Shown one piece after another: positions 1 through 12,198 of a DNA stretch of 64,000 nucleotides (position 1 is its first letter; every line of letters starts with the position of its first letter). The stretch covers positions 6,543,310 through 6,607,309 of the forward strand of contig CM012954.1 in assembly GCA_000181795.3 (NCBI GenBank). The letters run 5' to 3'. A model generated the notes under the pieces. That model had not been told where the DNA came from and ran no database searches. It worked only from the letters and a program-made list of their open reading frames with translations. Made by a program: the position numbers and the translations under genes. The stretch comes from Trichinella spiralis. Lineage: Eukaryota; Nematoda; Enoplea; Trichinellida; Trichinellidae.

Positions 1-3000
1 CGGGAGGGGTTCAACTGCTATGTGAGATTACTACTTTACAAATGGATTTGTATGGACGATTGAAATTTATAGCAAAATATACCATTAGTACTATTATATA
101 TTGGCTTGGCCGTAATAAATTCTCGAATATTATTTGAACATCATTACTGAAGAACAACACGCTAGTTTCCATTAAAAAAGACTAAAATCAAACAACTACG
201 AAAAGCTTAAAAAGCGCGCACGTTTAGTGGAGTGTGCCAAGAGAAAGAAAGAAAACATTGTTTGAAAAAATAGCAAATATATGAAAATTCATACCTGTCA
301 GGAAACCTGTCAGGGATGACGTATAAGGCAAACGTAGAATCATACATTTCGATGTTCGTGGTTTCTCCATATTTTTAGTCGAACAATCAGAACGTAACTG
401 TTGCAGTGAAGCATCGAAATGACCAAATAACGCAATGGAATAAGTAATTGGACCGCCCTTCAGCAGCGAACATTTATACTATAATGCAGGTCTCTCAATA
501 AACAGAAATTTATATAAGGAACATTGCTACCGAATTTGAATAGCACAAAGTGCACGTAGCAGAATGCCAACGGCAGTGCTTACCATCATATTTGCATAAA
601 GTTACTCTTCTGACCTAGAAATGCATGTTTGCTTTGAAAACGTATAGTAACAATGTAATGAGCCAACACCAAAGATTATAGTAATTGCCGAACAACAACA
701 AAATCCTCAATACGTTACAGATGAAAGTCTCTGTCTGTCACAAATAATATTATGGCGTAAATTAAAGAAGTATAAAATAGTGTCTTACGTAAATGAGGCT
801 GTTGTAGCACGATGATAATACTTTACAGTGTTCAGCAAAATTCATTCATTAATTTAAAGAACTGATTGTTTAATGAACATTTCTTTGATCAACTTTTGAA
901 AAAAAGAAAAATGAATGCAAAAAAATAAAAGATTGGCAAAACATAACATTTACTAAAAACACAAAAATATTGAATTGATAATTTAATGTAATGCACATGT
1001 TGAGTTGAAGTACTAAAAATTGTGTATCACGGTTGTCATTTTAAAAAGTGTCGAACCGGCAACATTGTTTCAAACACAGATGACGATAAGTGAAAAAGAG
1101 AACTGAAGTTCAGCACCTGCTGAACATGACGACGACACACTGAATAACTAAGTGACCATAAAACTGGATATTAGTAAAGCAATTGTAGTAAGTGAATTAT
1201 GCAAATAGTAAAATGCTTTCCTTACTTTACGTCTAATAAGACATTTCCTACTTATAATAGTACTTATTGTCAGACAGACATTTCCTACTTATAGAAGAAT
1301 GTTTACTTATAGAAGATTATCACACGTGCAGTGCAGAGTTAGGCAAGAAATGGTCATCATAAAATTTACTTTCTATCGACAGTTGTCAAGATTAATATGG
1401 TTAGCCATATTCTGTCACTCTACATTTAATTTTTTATACACTTAACTGTTCCGTATTTTATTATTATTGTCAATTAATAAAAGATGCCTTTCTAATGGTG
1501 ACTGAAAAAAATACATTCAAGTTAGAAAAAAAATGCTGATGCTGAAACAAATTTTGAAACCCAGAAAATTAAAAAATGAATTTTTTATACTTCTGACATA
1601 ATTTTAATTAACAGATAAATAACAATTTGTTTTAACTTTAAAGTTTTAAAGTTCTGACCAATTAAAAATTGAACATTTCAGCCATTCAACATTAGGAATT
1701 TCTGGCTAATGAAATGCTGAGTTGTTTGGACCAATAATAAGTATTTGCTTGTGAACGAATCACTTGGAGATCAAACTCGACCAATGAATTAGACTTCCGC
1801 TCAGAGAGGAAAAATTGGCCAAAATTTTATAGCAAATTTCCAACAAGCTGATTTTTTTTAAAAAAATCAATTGAACACCGCCGATAAAATGCATGCAATC
1901 GTTGATATAATCTGTGAAAAGCGAAAAATAAAAATACCTGCGTCTATTTTTAGCATACTGTAAAAAAAGTGCTTAATCACTTGCTGAAATATTACTATAA
2001 AAAGGCTGGTTTTGATACTTTTGTCTTCATCTGAACTTAATCGTTATTATTATTATTACTGTTGTTGCTGTTGTTTGTGAAAGTGAATTTAATTAACAAA
2101 AATTACACGTATATGGATGGATGCGTGAGTGATGATTGTTTGTTAAAGCGTGTAAAACTTTGTCGCCGCAAATACTGCACTGATTTGCACTTTCTCGGAT
2201 GCTGTCATGTGTCAGTTTAACAATAATCATACGCAGTGCAGTGGGCATGGGCAGAAAGAAATGTCACGAATGAACAACGAAGAAAATAGCTCTCTTTCTT
2301 TTGACGAAAATTGTAAATTTCATCATCCATGTCAAAGTTTCACTTGAAGATGTAAAATTTTTAAACAATTTTAACTAACAACTGATGAACGTTTTTCCTC
2401 TTTTGAAAAGAAATTTTACTTTATGTTGTGTGTTGTAATTTTTTTGAAGAAGTATACAAAAAAAATAATATTTGAAAATGAAAACTCCAACCTATTTATA
2501 GATGTGCATTTAGTGAATAGGATCAATCTGTGCTCCAGTTTTTAGCATAGTTGATGATGATGATGATGATGACAGTGAGATGGAAATAGTAGTTATTAAA
2601 TCAACGGGATGAAAAACGTTAAAAGGTGGTTGGTTATTGGCCCTTTTGATTGATGCTATCTTTTCATTTTCAATTTCTCTTCGGATGCTTTTCATTTTGT
2701 TTCAACTTGAATTGAATCCAATTTTTCCTCGAAAAGCACAGCAGCTGGCGAGATCATTTACAATTATTCATCAACTGTCACCACCTCTTACTACATATCC
2801 GCGTTGAATTTTCCAATTTCCACTGACTGACTGACTGACTGGCTAGGTCAGTTATGTGCCATTATTCACCGGCATGATTATTGTGTGACGTTTCCAAAGC
2901 AGAAGCGAAGAAGATCAACTGACTATTGGAGAAAATGCTTCTCCTCCTCCCCCCCCCCATTTTCTTTCTCCAAAACGGTCCTTTCTGGATGGGATGTTCG

Positions 3001-4937
3001 GATAAAATAGAATGAATGGTGGTGACAAACGAGCCTCAACGGGCAAGCCGTCGTCACTTCTTCTTGCATAAGAACGCTGCTGTCAAAGCAGCCAGTTGTC
3101 GTCGAAAGACAGACTTGCAACGGCCGCCAAGCCATGCTCAACTGTCGAAGCTTGCTCTCTAGTCAGTAGTCAACGTCAAGCTGTTGAAGCAAGTCAGTCA
3201 GTCGTTTGCAGAAATTGAAAACTGCATCACTGCTCAACTGTTGCAACATTTAAATATAGTAACCATTTTGCCAGCGGACATTCGCATTCAATTTTTTCAG
3301 CTTGAGCTTCTTCCAAATTCAAGCTGTTCCAAGTTGCCGACAACGCTTTTCCCCATCTCACTTTTCTTTTCAATCTCACTCTTGTCACGCCCTTCCCCAA
3401 AAAATCCTCACATTCACCTTTCCTACCTTACCTAATCATCCTGTTCGAAGAAAAGAAGAGAAAATTTAAATATTCAAATTTGTTCCATTCGAATTGGTCA
3501 TTAGTCTGTGTTCTGTCTGTTCATTTTTTGAATTGTGAATTGAACTCTATTTTAAGATCGAAAGACAGAGACATTGGATCATTTTCACATCTAACATCGA
3601 TCGACCGGATATTGCGCGTTGAAGCAGGCAGTTTTCGCTGGTGACAAGCGCGTTTCGCCAGTTAATCTTCCGAATCGCCTGATGTTTTACTTTTCACTTT
3701 ACCTAATACCGTCGCAAATGTGAACCGTCACTAATTTTTCAAAATCCTGCTGATGAAATCTTCTTCTCCTCTGCTTAATCTACATTTGCTTGGTTTTGTT
3801 GTTAGCAACTTGCAACTCAACAATGGATAATCAATTTCAGTGATTAGAAAACCAACAAATAATGCACCAAACATTGTCCACACACGTGTAATATAATAAT
3901 CAAGCAACAAGCGGAGGAAATAAGACGATGGATGATGAGTGAGCATCGAAACAATTCTTCAATTACACAACAATAGTAACGACAGAAAATTCAAAAAAGA
4001 AAAATCCCTTACTATTCAATCTGAATATAATTATATATGAATATATATTTTTTTCAACTAAAGACAGCATAAATAAAATATTAAAATAATATGCATCAAC
4101 TGAAGATTTGTCCAAACAACCATGATGATGAGATGATGATCACTCAAGATTATTGTACAATGAAATGTCCGTTCCATCTTACATTGCTTATACATTGACT
4201 CACTGTTTTGCAAACTGTATTCACTGTGCTGTATGGATTATTCTCATTAAGATACAACAAAATGTTGAAGATGCATGTATTTTTCTGATAAACTTATGAT
4301 AAGTAATAAATTATATACAATTGAACTGCTTTCGATTATTTATCGAATGAATTTTTTCACAACATTGGCGGTGGATTAAAAGTTTTTCCCAATAAATTAA
4401 ACTTGCTTGATTCGCGTTGGGAGAAAGGGGAATTTGAATAAAATGCCAGCTGGATAAATTTCTATGGAAAAAAGTTCAACTGTCAATGACAACAAGCAAC
4501 CGAATGAAAAAGTAAAAGCCGGGTCGGAAAGAAGCCACCTGGCGGACGGCACGTCGAAACGTCCAAGATTGATGATGCTTGTGACAAGCAAGAAAAGCTT
4601 CAGCAGAAAGAGAGACTAAACGTTGTTACCTACGGCCAAAGCTGAGATCAAGTGTTCTCTCTCTTACTTTCAATTTCACTCTCACTCTCTTTCTCTCTTT
4701 CTCTCTCTCTCTGCCGTCCAACAACCTCAGCGTTGAGCAGAATCATCAAATGGGCTGCTGTTCCTTGTTCCACTGGCTTAATCATTCATTAGTAGCAAGC
4801 AGATTGTCGTCGCTGTGACGACGAAAGCTGAAGCCGAAAGCGTAAAAGCAAATTCCAAAAAAACCGAACAGTAAATACCAAGCAGTTCGGTAATAGAAGC
4901 GGTCAACACGGTCACCAACGACCGACCACAAGAGCCG
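1..4937. other. Gene-poor AT-rich intergenic region
   Basis: I see no supported gene here. Open frames are short, use non-ATG starts or are low in complexity. Small simple repeats are present: a TGA/ATG trinucleotide run near 2552-2571, a GACT run near 2822-2842 and a pyrimidine-rich CT tract near 4655-4712. The last 300 bases before the zinc-finger ATG at 4938 are less AT-rich and hold the CT tract, so they are probably promoter and 5' UTR of that gene. Confidence 0.5.
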
Positions 4938-5801
4938 ATGGAAAATTCCCTGCCGGATGTTGTCTACTTGGCCGCCGGTGACGATATAATGCTGAAGAAC
5001 AACAGCGTCGACTGCGAAACGAGAAACGCTGTTGTTGAAAGCTTGACAGTGAAAAAGCTACCGTACGTCTGTGACAAATGCGACAGAGCTTACAGTGTAA
5101 AACGAGAACTGGTCACTCATCAACGTGTGCACCAAGGACGACCGACGTACCAGTGTTTCCAGTGTGAAAAGGAATTCGGAACCAGGCAACTGTTGAGAAA
5201 ACACGAACTGTGGCATACGGGCAAACGAAGCCACATCTGCACCCAGTGTGGAAAAGCTTTCTTCCAAAAGGGCCACCTCACCCAACATCTGATGATTCAC
5301 AACGGCGGTCGACCGCACGTCTGCCTCGTCTGCACCAAAACGTTCATATTCAAATTCGACCTCAACCGGCACATGAAAATTCACCAGACGGCCGCGTCCA
5401 GACATTCGCACAAAAAATCCACGGAAAAAGCCCGCCCCAACAAACGCCAAACTAACGACACCGGCGCGACCGTTTCTTCTCCTCCTCCCACCAATCTCTG
5501 CTCCACTGCCGTAATACAGCTTTCACAAGCGCCCATTTTGACAGCCCAATTTCCATTCGCGTGCGTCCTGTGCAATCAGTACAGGCAATTGTTGGTCAAT
5601 TGTCAGAGACGGATCGACGAACTGGAAAAACAGTTACAACAACGCGATGCCCATGTCCACAAGCTGAACACCAAACTCGACCGCTCGAATCGTCTAGTGG
5701 ACATGATCATCGAGTCTTGTCGAAGTTTCGACCAGCTTTGGATCGACCACACCAAAAATATTGTCGGACAACTCCACTGCTTGCTTTCAAACATGAAATG
5801 A
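4938..5801 (+). CDS. C2H2 zinc-finger protein with C-terminal coiled coil, 287 aa
   Basis: This is an intronless ORF from ATG to TGA. Four classical C2H2 fingers are visible at about residues 43-65, 71-93, 99-121 and 127-149, each with the CX2C...HX3H pattern and short linkers (QGRPTYQ, TGKRSHI, GGRPHV) close to the Krueppel type. A basic, Ser/Pro-rich stretch follows (150-190). A CX2C plus a further Cys lies at about 209-224. A charged heptad-like segment at about 225-255 (RIDELEKQLQQRD) probably forms a coiled coil, followed by a hydrophobic tail. Tandem fingers indicate a sequence-specific DNA-binding nuclear protein, and the coiled coil suggests dimerisation; both are inferences from family knowledge. 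I cannot assign an orthologue. Base composition is richer in GC than the flanks, as expected for coding DNA. A pyrimidine-rich tract lies upstream. Confidence 0.9.
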   Translation: MENSLPDVVYLAAGDDIMLKNNSVDCETRNAVVESLTVKKLPYVCDKCDRAYSVKRELVTHQRVHQGRPTYQCFQCEKEFGTRQLLRKHELWHTGKRSHICTQCGKAFFQKGHLTQHLMIHNGGRPHVCLVCTKTFIFKFDLNRHMKIHQTAASRHSHKKSTEKARPNKRQTNDTGATVSSPPPTNLCSTAVIQLSQAPILTAQFPFACVLCNQYRQLLVNCQRRIDELEKQLQQRDAHVHKLNTKLDRSNRLVDMIIESCRSFDQLWIDHTKNIVGQLHCLLSNMK

Positions 5802-8768
5802 TGATGACCATCAGTAAATGGTAAGTTGCTTGGATTTTTTTTTTCGACAATTCATTGCAAAAAAGCCCAATTTCATTCATTTTGCCACGTTCAAATGTTC
5901 AAATGGATGCAAAATGCAAAAAAAGGGCGTGAAAAATGATAAAGATTCGCTCGAAATCAAAAAGAAATTTCATAAATTCAAAAAATTTTGAATTTCTTTT
6001 TTTTTCTCGTTTCATCTCTTCAAATAGTTCCGCCGTTTCGTTGTGATGTTTCTGATTGCATCTCTTGTTTGTACACATTTTCTAATTTGCTCATCTATTT
6101 TTCGAAGAATCTTGCAATTCTTGACACGGATCACTTGTTTGACGCTATTTTTACTTGTGATTCAAGTTTCACTTTTATCATTTCGCTTTTCAAATGCTCA
6201 ACGTCATGCGTAAAAGTTATTACGCAACTCTGGCACAGGCGACGGATGGGACGGCAGAGAGAAAAAGGGGAAGAGGGGAGGGGGGGGGGAGGGTTGCAGA
6301 CGCTTTTCATTCATTCACATTCACGTGCGTAAAATTCAATTTCAAATTTAGCCCCTTCGCTCCAATGATGAGCAGTTGAAATTAGGACGCTTTTTCCAAA
6401 TAATGGAAGTTCCATTATTTGGAAACATTTCCAAAAACCAAAGTACCAACAACAGATTCACAATTTCACGGATCAATTCATTCGATTATAATTTTCTCCT
6501 ATTTCCTACTGTTCAGCCGAAAAATTGTTTCACCTTTCAGAAGAGAAAATGAACAAATTTGAAATATTCACAGCATTATTAATAAAAACAACGTAAAAAT
6601 TAATCATCAGTTGCAATTATCACTTCCTGAACGAATCTAGTAGATGCAAATTTCAAACTTCGAATACAGAATGCCCTGCTCAATTCAGTAAAATTTTTAT
6701 GAAAACTTGTTAACAAAACTTTTAAAACCACTGTTCAAACTGTTCAAATAAATAACCACTATGATATACTGCATGAAGAAACTAATAAATAAATAAAGCT
6801 ACTTACAACAATGTTGGAGAACAGTTGTTTTCTTGATTGCCGCTACTGGTCTTTGTACGGTATTGAAAATATCTTCTTTTCGGCTTTTTGACAATGTAAA
6901 AAAATACAGTGTGCATAATTTATTCCGAATTATCCAACATTACTGTAATTAATGATATTCACGTAGTAGTATTGTATTTACATGTATTTTTTTCATTATT
7001 TAGTATTTTATGCATATTTATTGTACTTTATTTTTTAGGAGATCATCGATTATGGTATTTAATATTGTAACTGGTGCTCTATCAAAGCGAATAGTAAATC
7101 AGTGAAATTCAGGTAAATATTTACTCAGGCATGAGATTATACGCACTATTCACATACCTCGATACCTACCTCTCGACAGTCTCTTGGAAATTAGTTGTTA
7201 ATTTATTACCGTTGATTACTTGATTGAGCACTGCCCACTGGTGGTTGTTCAATGTTCGATGAGAATAGTTCGAGAACAACAGCTTCACAGTTTTGCTCCG
7301 TGATTAATTTTCAATAATCAATCTGACAAATTTGATGAAATTTTTTCATACGCATCTGATCTGCCAATATTTGAATTCGATATTCCTACAATGCAAAATG
7401 TAGTGCTCACAAATGAATAAATAAATGCATATAAATATGTTTGTTTGTTTCTGTCTGTTGGACAGTTTTAATTTAAGAAAAAGAACAATCACGAATTTGT
7501 GAGAAAGATAAACATCAGATCTAACAGGGCAAATTTTCATAAAGCAAACAAAATTGATTAAACGGCAAAACAGATTCTCAATACTCAATGCTCAATGATA
7601 TTGAAACAAAGGATGGATTTTTCTGGCATTGCCACTGGTTACAATATGAGCAATAAAATGCGGCTGTTCATTGAACAAACACTTTGAAAATACATTGCTG
7701 AAACAACAAAAATCAGTTACCTCAGCAGTAAAAATCTGCTGCTGCTCTATCACTGACATAAGTTTACATTGACAATATTTTATCGTAATAAAGGAACATA
7801 CCTTTCTCATGAATTCAATCAGAAATTATAATACTTGGTATAATACAGTAATTACAGTTTATCAAAAAATGCAAAACTTTAACATTTCTAAACGTGGTCA
7901 TGCAATGTTAATTTAGTAAAAATGTCTTAATAAAATTAGTATTCACACAACAAGAACATCAATTAGCGTTGAGAATTTTCAAAAAAAAATATCATATACT
8001 TGTTCATCATATCAACGCCAAATGTATTATGTATGTACAGCAGCAATTGAATCGATCGATGAACCTAATGCATGTAGTGTGCAAGTTTTGAGTACAGAAA
8101 AGTGCTGAATGCATAATCATAATCATAACGTCAAATACTTTAGCAAAGTTCAGTTTGGCTCTATTGAAAAAGAAACAAACAATCATTGTGAATAATAATG
8201 TTGATAAAGTAAAAGAGGTTGATCGCCTCTAGCAGATGTAATGGTTAAAGTTGCTTGTCTAGGTAGCCAAAGGCATAATAATTCGGCTTGGAAATTCTGA
8301 TCGTTGAAACCAATGGAAAACTTGATAGTTGTATTTAATGAAATGTACTCTATAATTGCGCGTGTACGTTGTAAATTCGTTTCATTCGTTCAAACAGTTG
8401 AACAATAAACCGATTAGATGGTAATGATTTCGATCAATATCGTTTTGCTCTAATAATTAGCTGTTTGACGAAATTTAAATTCCCGCTTCATCTCAAATAT
8501 ACAGTCTACTAATACTGGGCACGCGAATGGAAATTGCTAAATAATATGCTGTTGCTTTTGGTATATTTGTATATATATATTTTTTTCTTTAAATTTTATA
8601 CTATGAAGTTATATGTGAAAGAATTTACAGTTTAAAGTTAAATGGTGTACATTGATGAACAAAATTTTAAAGTGGAATTATTTTAAAGTTGGCTGTATAA
8701 ATTTGCAGTGCAGTGAACGGTCGGTGTATTTGTTGTTCGAAATTTTCGGTAGCGACAGCGGTTAAACA
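5802..8768. other. Intergenic region without a recognisable gene
   Basis: About 3 kb of AT-rich sequence. A nine-base G run lies near 6280. Open frames on the minus strand (7346-7588, 7592-7810) are short, AT-rich and have no protein-like composition, so I do not call them. The last 100 bases before 8769 should hold the promoter and 5' UTR of the next gene. Confidence 0.5.
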
Positions 8769-10295
8769 ATGGCAACGGTATGTGAACAAGGCGGAGTGGC
8801 CAGTTTGATCGGAAAAGTCAAATTGTTGGTGAAGAACGTTCGCCTAGGAGAAGCGGTTGATGGTACAGTGCGGGCCGTTGCAAGCGGAAATGTGGACAAC
8901 TGTTCCCACTGTTACTTGGTGTTCAAGTGGTCAGTGGGCAAGCGAAGAAATTTGAAAATTGAACCATCATTTGGAATTCTCGAACCATTCGAACGTCAGA
9001 ATATGGTGTTGGAAATAATTTTGGACAGTGTTCAAAAATTGATACTGCCAAATTATTTTGAACTCATAGTGGAAACTGCGTCGAAGGAACAGATCGAAAA
9101 GTACAGTTCAACAATTTGGAATAATCGATCACTTGTAGAAGTAAGAATTCCTGTTGAATTAACATTTCACGACAAACCACTCGACAGCAACGTGGAGGAC
9201 GATTTGGCCAAAGATGAAAAGTTGAATCATATTAGTGTGGCAGAAATTGTGAATGGTATTGGCAAATTGGACATCAGAAATGCTCCGAATAAAAGTGGAA
9301 AGTACAATGAAAAGTTTAGCCCAACTTACGCGATAATTTCTGTCGGATTTGGAGAACCGCGTTACAAACTCTGCAGTCAAACCAATGACAAGTATCGGGC
9401 TGAAAATTTCACTTCAAAGTATGTCCGATCTATTATGGTAATGCCGGTTGATTCTGCTGAAAAAATCCCTGAAACAACGAGTAGTGAAACATTTGGGAAA
9501 AGCAAATTCAGTGAAAACATAACTGCCGTCAACCGATGCAACGATGATGGAATTGTGGAAAGCGATAGCGATTTGAAGCTCGAGAATGCTGTCAAATTGG
9601 ATCCTGTGAGCAATATGGACCTGGAAACGGAACTTTTTGAAACGATAAAGCTGAAAGAGATGTTGGAGCTCTTCTTGCAAGAAGAAGAAAATTTCATCCA
9701 TTCCAGTGGTAAAAGTACCAACAACTCTGAAAGTGGAAGCATTGAAGAGATCGAGGGAAGAGTTGTGCGAAAAAATGCTGCTTTCAAAGTGGGAAATGGC
9801 AAACAAGCGGCAGTGATTATTGGTGATAAGAAAAATGATGACTGCAGTTTCGATTGGACCAACAACAATACAAACACATCGAGCTTGGAAACTGACATGA
9901 CAGAAGCTGAATACGAATGCAACAGTAGTAGACACGTCGCCGATGGAGAAATTACTGTCACAACAGACGACAGTGAAGATAGTGAAGAAATTACTGACAC
10001 CACTGAAAATGAAGATAGTGAAGAAGATACTGACACGACCGATACTGAAAGTAGTGATTCAAATGAATCAGATTGCTCTGGTTGTGTCGAAAACATGAGT
10101 AGTGAAAAAGGAAGCTCTGATGAAGATTCCACTATTTATGATTTTGAATATGAATGCTTGTTGGAAGAAGAATGTGACGACAATGGTAGTGAAGAAAAAG
10201 CAGAACAACAATTAAAGAAGAAATCCACGACAGATGCGTCAAGGCACAAAAAGCGAAGCAGCAGCATTTGCAGTTGCTGTTCTGACACGGAATGA
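8769..10295 (+). CDS. MSP-like-domain protein with acidic Ser/Thr-rich tail, 508 aa
   Basis: This is an intronless ORF. Residues about 10-100 resemble the immunoglobulin-like MSP/VAP fold. A conserved-looking strand pattern (CYLVFKW...NLKIEPSFGILEPFE) matches the family feature of a hydrophobic strand followed by V/I-x-P-x-x-G-x-L/I-x-P. Members of that fold act as cytoskeletal proteins in nematode sperm or as ER tethers; which applies here is unknown. The middle is unremarkable and polar. Residues about 385-475 are extremely rich in Asp, Glu, Ser and Thr with short imperfect repeats (DSEEITDTTENEDSEEDT), and the C terminus is basic and ends in a Cys/Ser cluster. There is no signal peptide and no TM segment. 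An AATAAA at 10542-10547 is a good poly(A) signal. The MSP assignment is from pattern, not from a search. Confidence 0.8.
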   Translation: MATVCEQGGVASLIGKVKLLVKNVRLGEAVDGTVRAVASGNVDNCSHCYLVFKWSVGKRRNLKIEPSFGILEPFERQNMVLEIILDSVQKLILPNYFELIVETASKEQIEKYSSTIWNNRSLVEVRIPVELTFHDKPLDSNVEDDLAKDEKLNHISVAEIVNGIGKLDIRNAPNKSGKYNEKFSPTYAIISVGFGEPRYKLCSQTNDKYRAENFTSKYVRSIMVMPVDSAEKIPETTSSETFGKSKFSENITAVNRCNDDGIVESDSDLKLENAVKLDPVSNMDLETELFETIKLKEMLELFLQEEENFIHSSGKSTNNSESGSIEEIEGRVVRKNAAFKVGNGKQAAVIIGDKKNDDCSFDWTNNNTNTSSLETDMTEAEYECNSSRHVADGEITVTTDDSEDSEEITDTTENEDSEEDTDTTDTESSDSNESDCSGCVENMSSEKGSSDEDSTIYDFEYECLLEEECDDNGSEEKAEQQLKKKSTTDASRHKKRSSSICSCCSDTE

Positions 10296-10541
10296 GCGTG
10301 GGAAAAAAAATTCAAATCTAATAGCAGTGTATTTTTTCATTTATAATCAAACTTTTTTATTGTATATTTTATTGTATTATCACCATGTTGATAACAATTT
10401 TAATCGCCGACTGTGGTTATTCTTCACTGTGATAATTATTTAATAACAGAATGAAATTGTTCAAATAACTATTGTGCAAATGATCACAAATTGTTTTTTA
10501 CTGTTTTATCATTGTAAAGCGTTTGTGATAATGCGTTTGAA

Positions 10542-10547
10542 AATAAA
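10542..10547 (+). terminator. Poly(A) signal AATAAA after the MSP-like gene
   Basis: A canonical AATAAA lies 247 bases after the stop codon of the MSP-like gene, on the same strand, in otherwise AT-rich DNA. Confidence 0.5.
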
Positions 10548-11226
10548 AGCAAAAATAATTAACTGCACGACTACATGCATATCTTTGCAGATTGTTTCAA
10601 TTTCACTTTTCCATTAGTATGAAAAGAACAATAAAGTGCGCGGCTAAAAGAAAGACATATATCGGTGTTTGAAATGAAAATTCACTGGTCGTTCAGCATG
10701 TCTACTTTGTTAGATGCTTGATTGTGTTAATGCTGCAAAGTGTGTTGTTGTCAAAGGAAAAATGTTCCCACAGAAAATGCTGAAAAAATCGGCTGATCTG
10801 TTTCAAGTGGCATAAACAAAAGTGAAAATTGCTTCACATTACATTACTATATCAACGTCATATTATTCCATTTACGCGAACAATGCAAACTTATTACATT
10901 GGAAGTGAATCACCGAATCTGAACTAGTAGTAAATTTTCGACATAAATAAAAAAAATAACTTTTCACTTTACATTTTAAAATTCGCGCGTTAACTTTAAA
11001 ACATTGCCCATTAAAACAATTTTAAAAGTGGGCATCGTGGAAATTTTAGATTGTTTTCTATTCAGTGTCGACAGGTCGACTGAGGACGGACGGACGGACA
11101 GAGAAACAAGCTAGTTGAAGGTGAGTGAGATGCTGCATACTGATAACAGACAGTGAATGGAAATGTAAAATTTGAAATTGTGAATGAAAATAAATTTCAG
11201 AAATTCGCTGAAAAAAATTAAAGACA
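10548..11226. other. Intergenic region with probable 5' UTR intron of next gene
   Basis: No gene is seen in most of this stretch. At its right end a strong donor (GAAG|GTGAGT, intron from 11121) and acceptor (AAATTTCAG, ending at 11200) frame an 80-nt putative 5' UTR intron. The translation start at 11227 lies 26 bases after the acceptor. The donor is preceded by a GGAC/GGACGGACGG run near 11083-11100. Confidence 0.55.
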
Positions 11227-12198
11227 ATGGAAACTCCCCCACGTTATGAGTTGCTTGGTCCGGCAAGAAAAGCGAAATTGAATGTAGAACAGAATGCAGC
11301 TGAAAAGCGCATGCTGCTGACTGTAACTTGTGCTATGCTGGGCCTGACCATTCTCGTGATCACCGTTGGAATTGCAGTATTTCTGCTACTGGAGAGCGGT
11401 TGGAATGGCAAAGCTTTAAAAAAATTTTCCCTAATAGCGAAATCTGCAAAAATTGATTCAGTGGTCGATTTGAACGAAGTGTGCAATGAACTTAGCACTG
11501 ATTCGTACTGTGCATTTTCTCCCAAAATGCACGTCAGCAGCTGCAAAGAATTCTTATGCGAATCTTACTCTTGGAAGCTGAATTCATTTGCACATAAAAT
11601 GGGAATAAGTTACATAAAAAGGTCGATCTCAATCAGACCCCCTGATGGCACTCCTTGTGGTCCAAGAAGTTGGTGCTTTGAAGAGCAATGTGTACCTTCT
11701 TATGATCGTGAGATCATGTACAAATTGCATGAGAATAGAGAAGGTTCATGGGTTGAAGATAGACCAGATAATTCGGGATGTTTCCAGTTCGGCAATCAAT
11801 TCTCTGTGAAGAATCTGCTCAGTGAACCATCTGAAGGTAAATGTACAAGTGAACGATACCAGCTGAAGTTGCGGTTATTCAAATGTGATTATGCAAAAGG
11901 AGTATCTCAACCGTGTTCACAAAGACATTTGCATAACTATTTTAGTTGGAAAAATCCATTGCTGTTTAATTTTCCAGCAAGAAGCACTTGTATCATCCCA
12001 ACGACGAAAGATGCGGCATTAGAGATTTGTAAAAACAAACGTAGAGTAGGTAACGTAAAAGTAAGAGGCTGCACATATAGATGCAGTGATGAGGATGCAT
12101 TCACAGTTTTCACCAATCCTGTAGAATGCGAAATTGCCAGCAATCGCAAAGGCCATTGTTTTCTCGGTATGTGCATTCCCAGAGTAATTGTTTACTGA
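11227..12198 (+). CDS. Type II membrane protein with ADAMTS-type cysteine-rich segment, 323 aa
   Basis: This is an intronless ORF. A short N-terminal cytosolic part is followed by one strong hydrophobic segment at about 29-55, so the protein is probably a single-pass type II membrane protein with an extracellular C terminus. Extracellular residues about 80-160 resemble the cysteine-rich region of ADAMTS proteins: Cys at 86, 95, 106, 111, 144, 150 and 155, with the signature DGTPCG...WCFEEQCV at 140-156. No zinc-protease motif HExxH is present, so it is not itself an ADAMTS protease. The remaining 160 residues are also cysteine-rich and basic and I do not recognise them. The role is unknown; a surface or matrix-binding function is only an inference. 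A 5' UTR intron (11121-11200) and AATAAA at 12348-12353 bracket the gene. Confidence 0.85.
   Translation: METPPRYELLGPARKAKLNVEQNAAEKRMLLTVTCAMLGLTILVITVGIAVFLLLESGWNGKALKKFSLIAKSAKIDSVVDLNEVCNELSTDSYCAFSPKMHVSSCKEFLCESYSWKLNSFAHKMGISYIKRSISIRPPDGTPCGPRSWCFEEQCVPSYDREIMYKLHENREGSWVEDRPDNSGCFQFGNQFSVKNLLSEPSEGKCTSERYQLKLRLFKCDYAKGVSQPCSQRHLHNYFSWKNPLLFNFPARSTCIIPTTKDAALEICKNKRRVGNVKVRGCTYRCSDEDAFTVFTNPVECEIASNRKGHCFLGMCIPRVIVY

Noticed and set aside
7346-7810. Two adjacent minus-strand ORFs of 72-80 codons
   Set aside because: Cys/Phe/Ile-rich reading of AT-rich DNA with no conserved features and no phase-consistent splicing between them.
9377-10132. Long minus-strand ORF (251 codons), Ser-rich, opposite the MSP-like gene
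   Set aside because: It is the antisense reading of an acidic Ser/Thr repeat region; its low-complexity composition and lack of domain features make it a shadow of the plus-strand gene.
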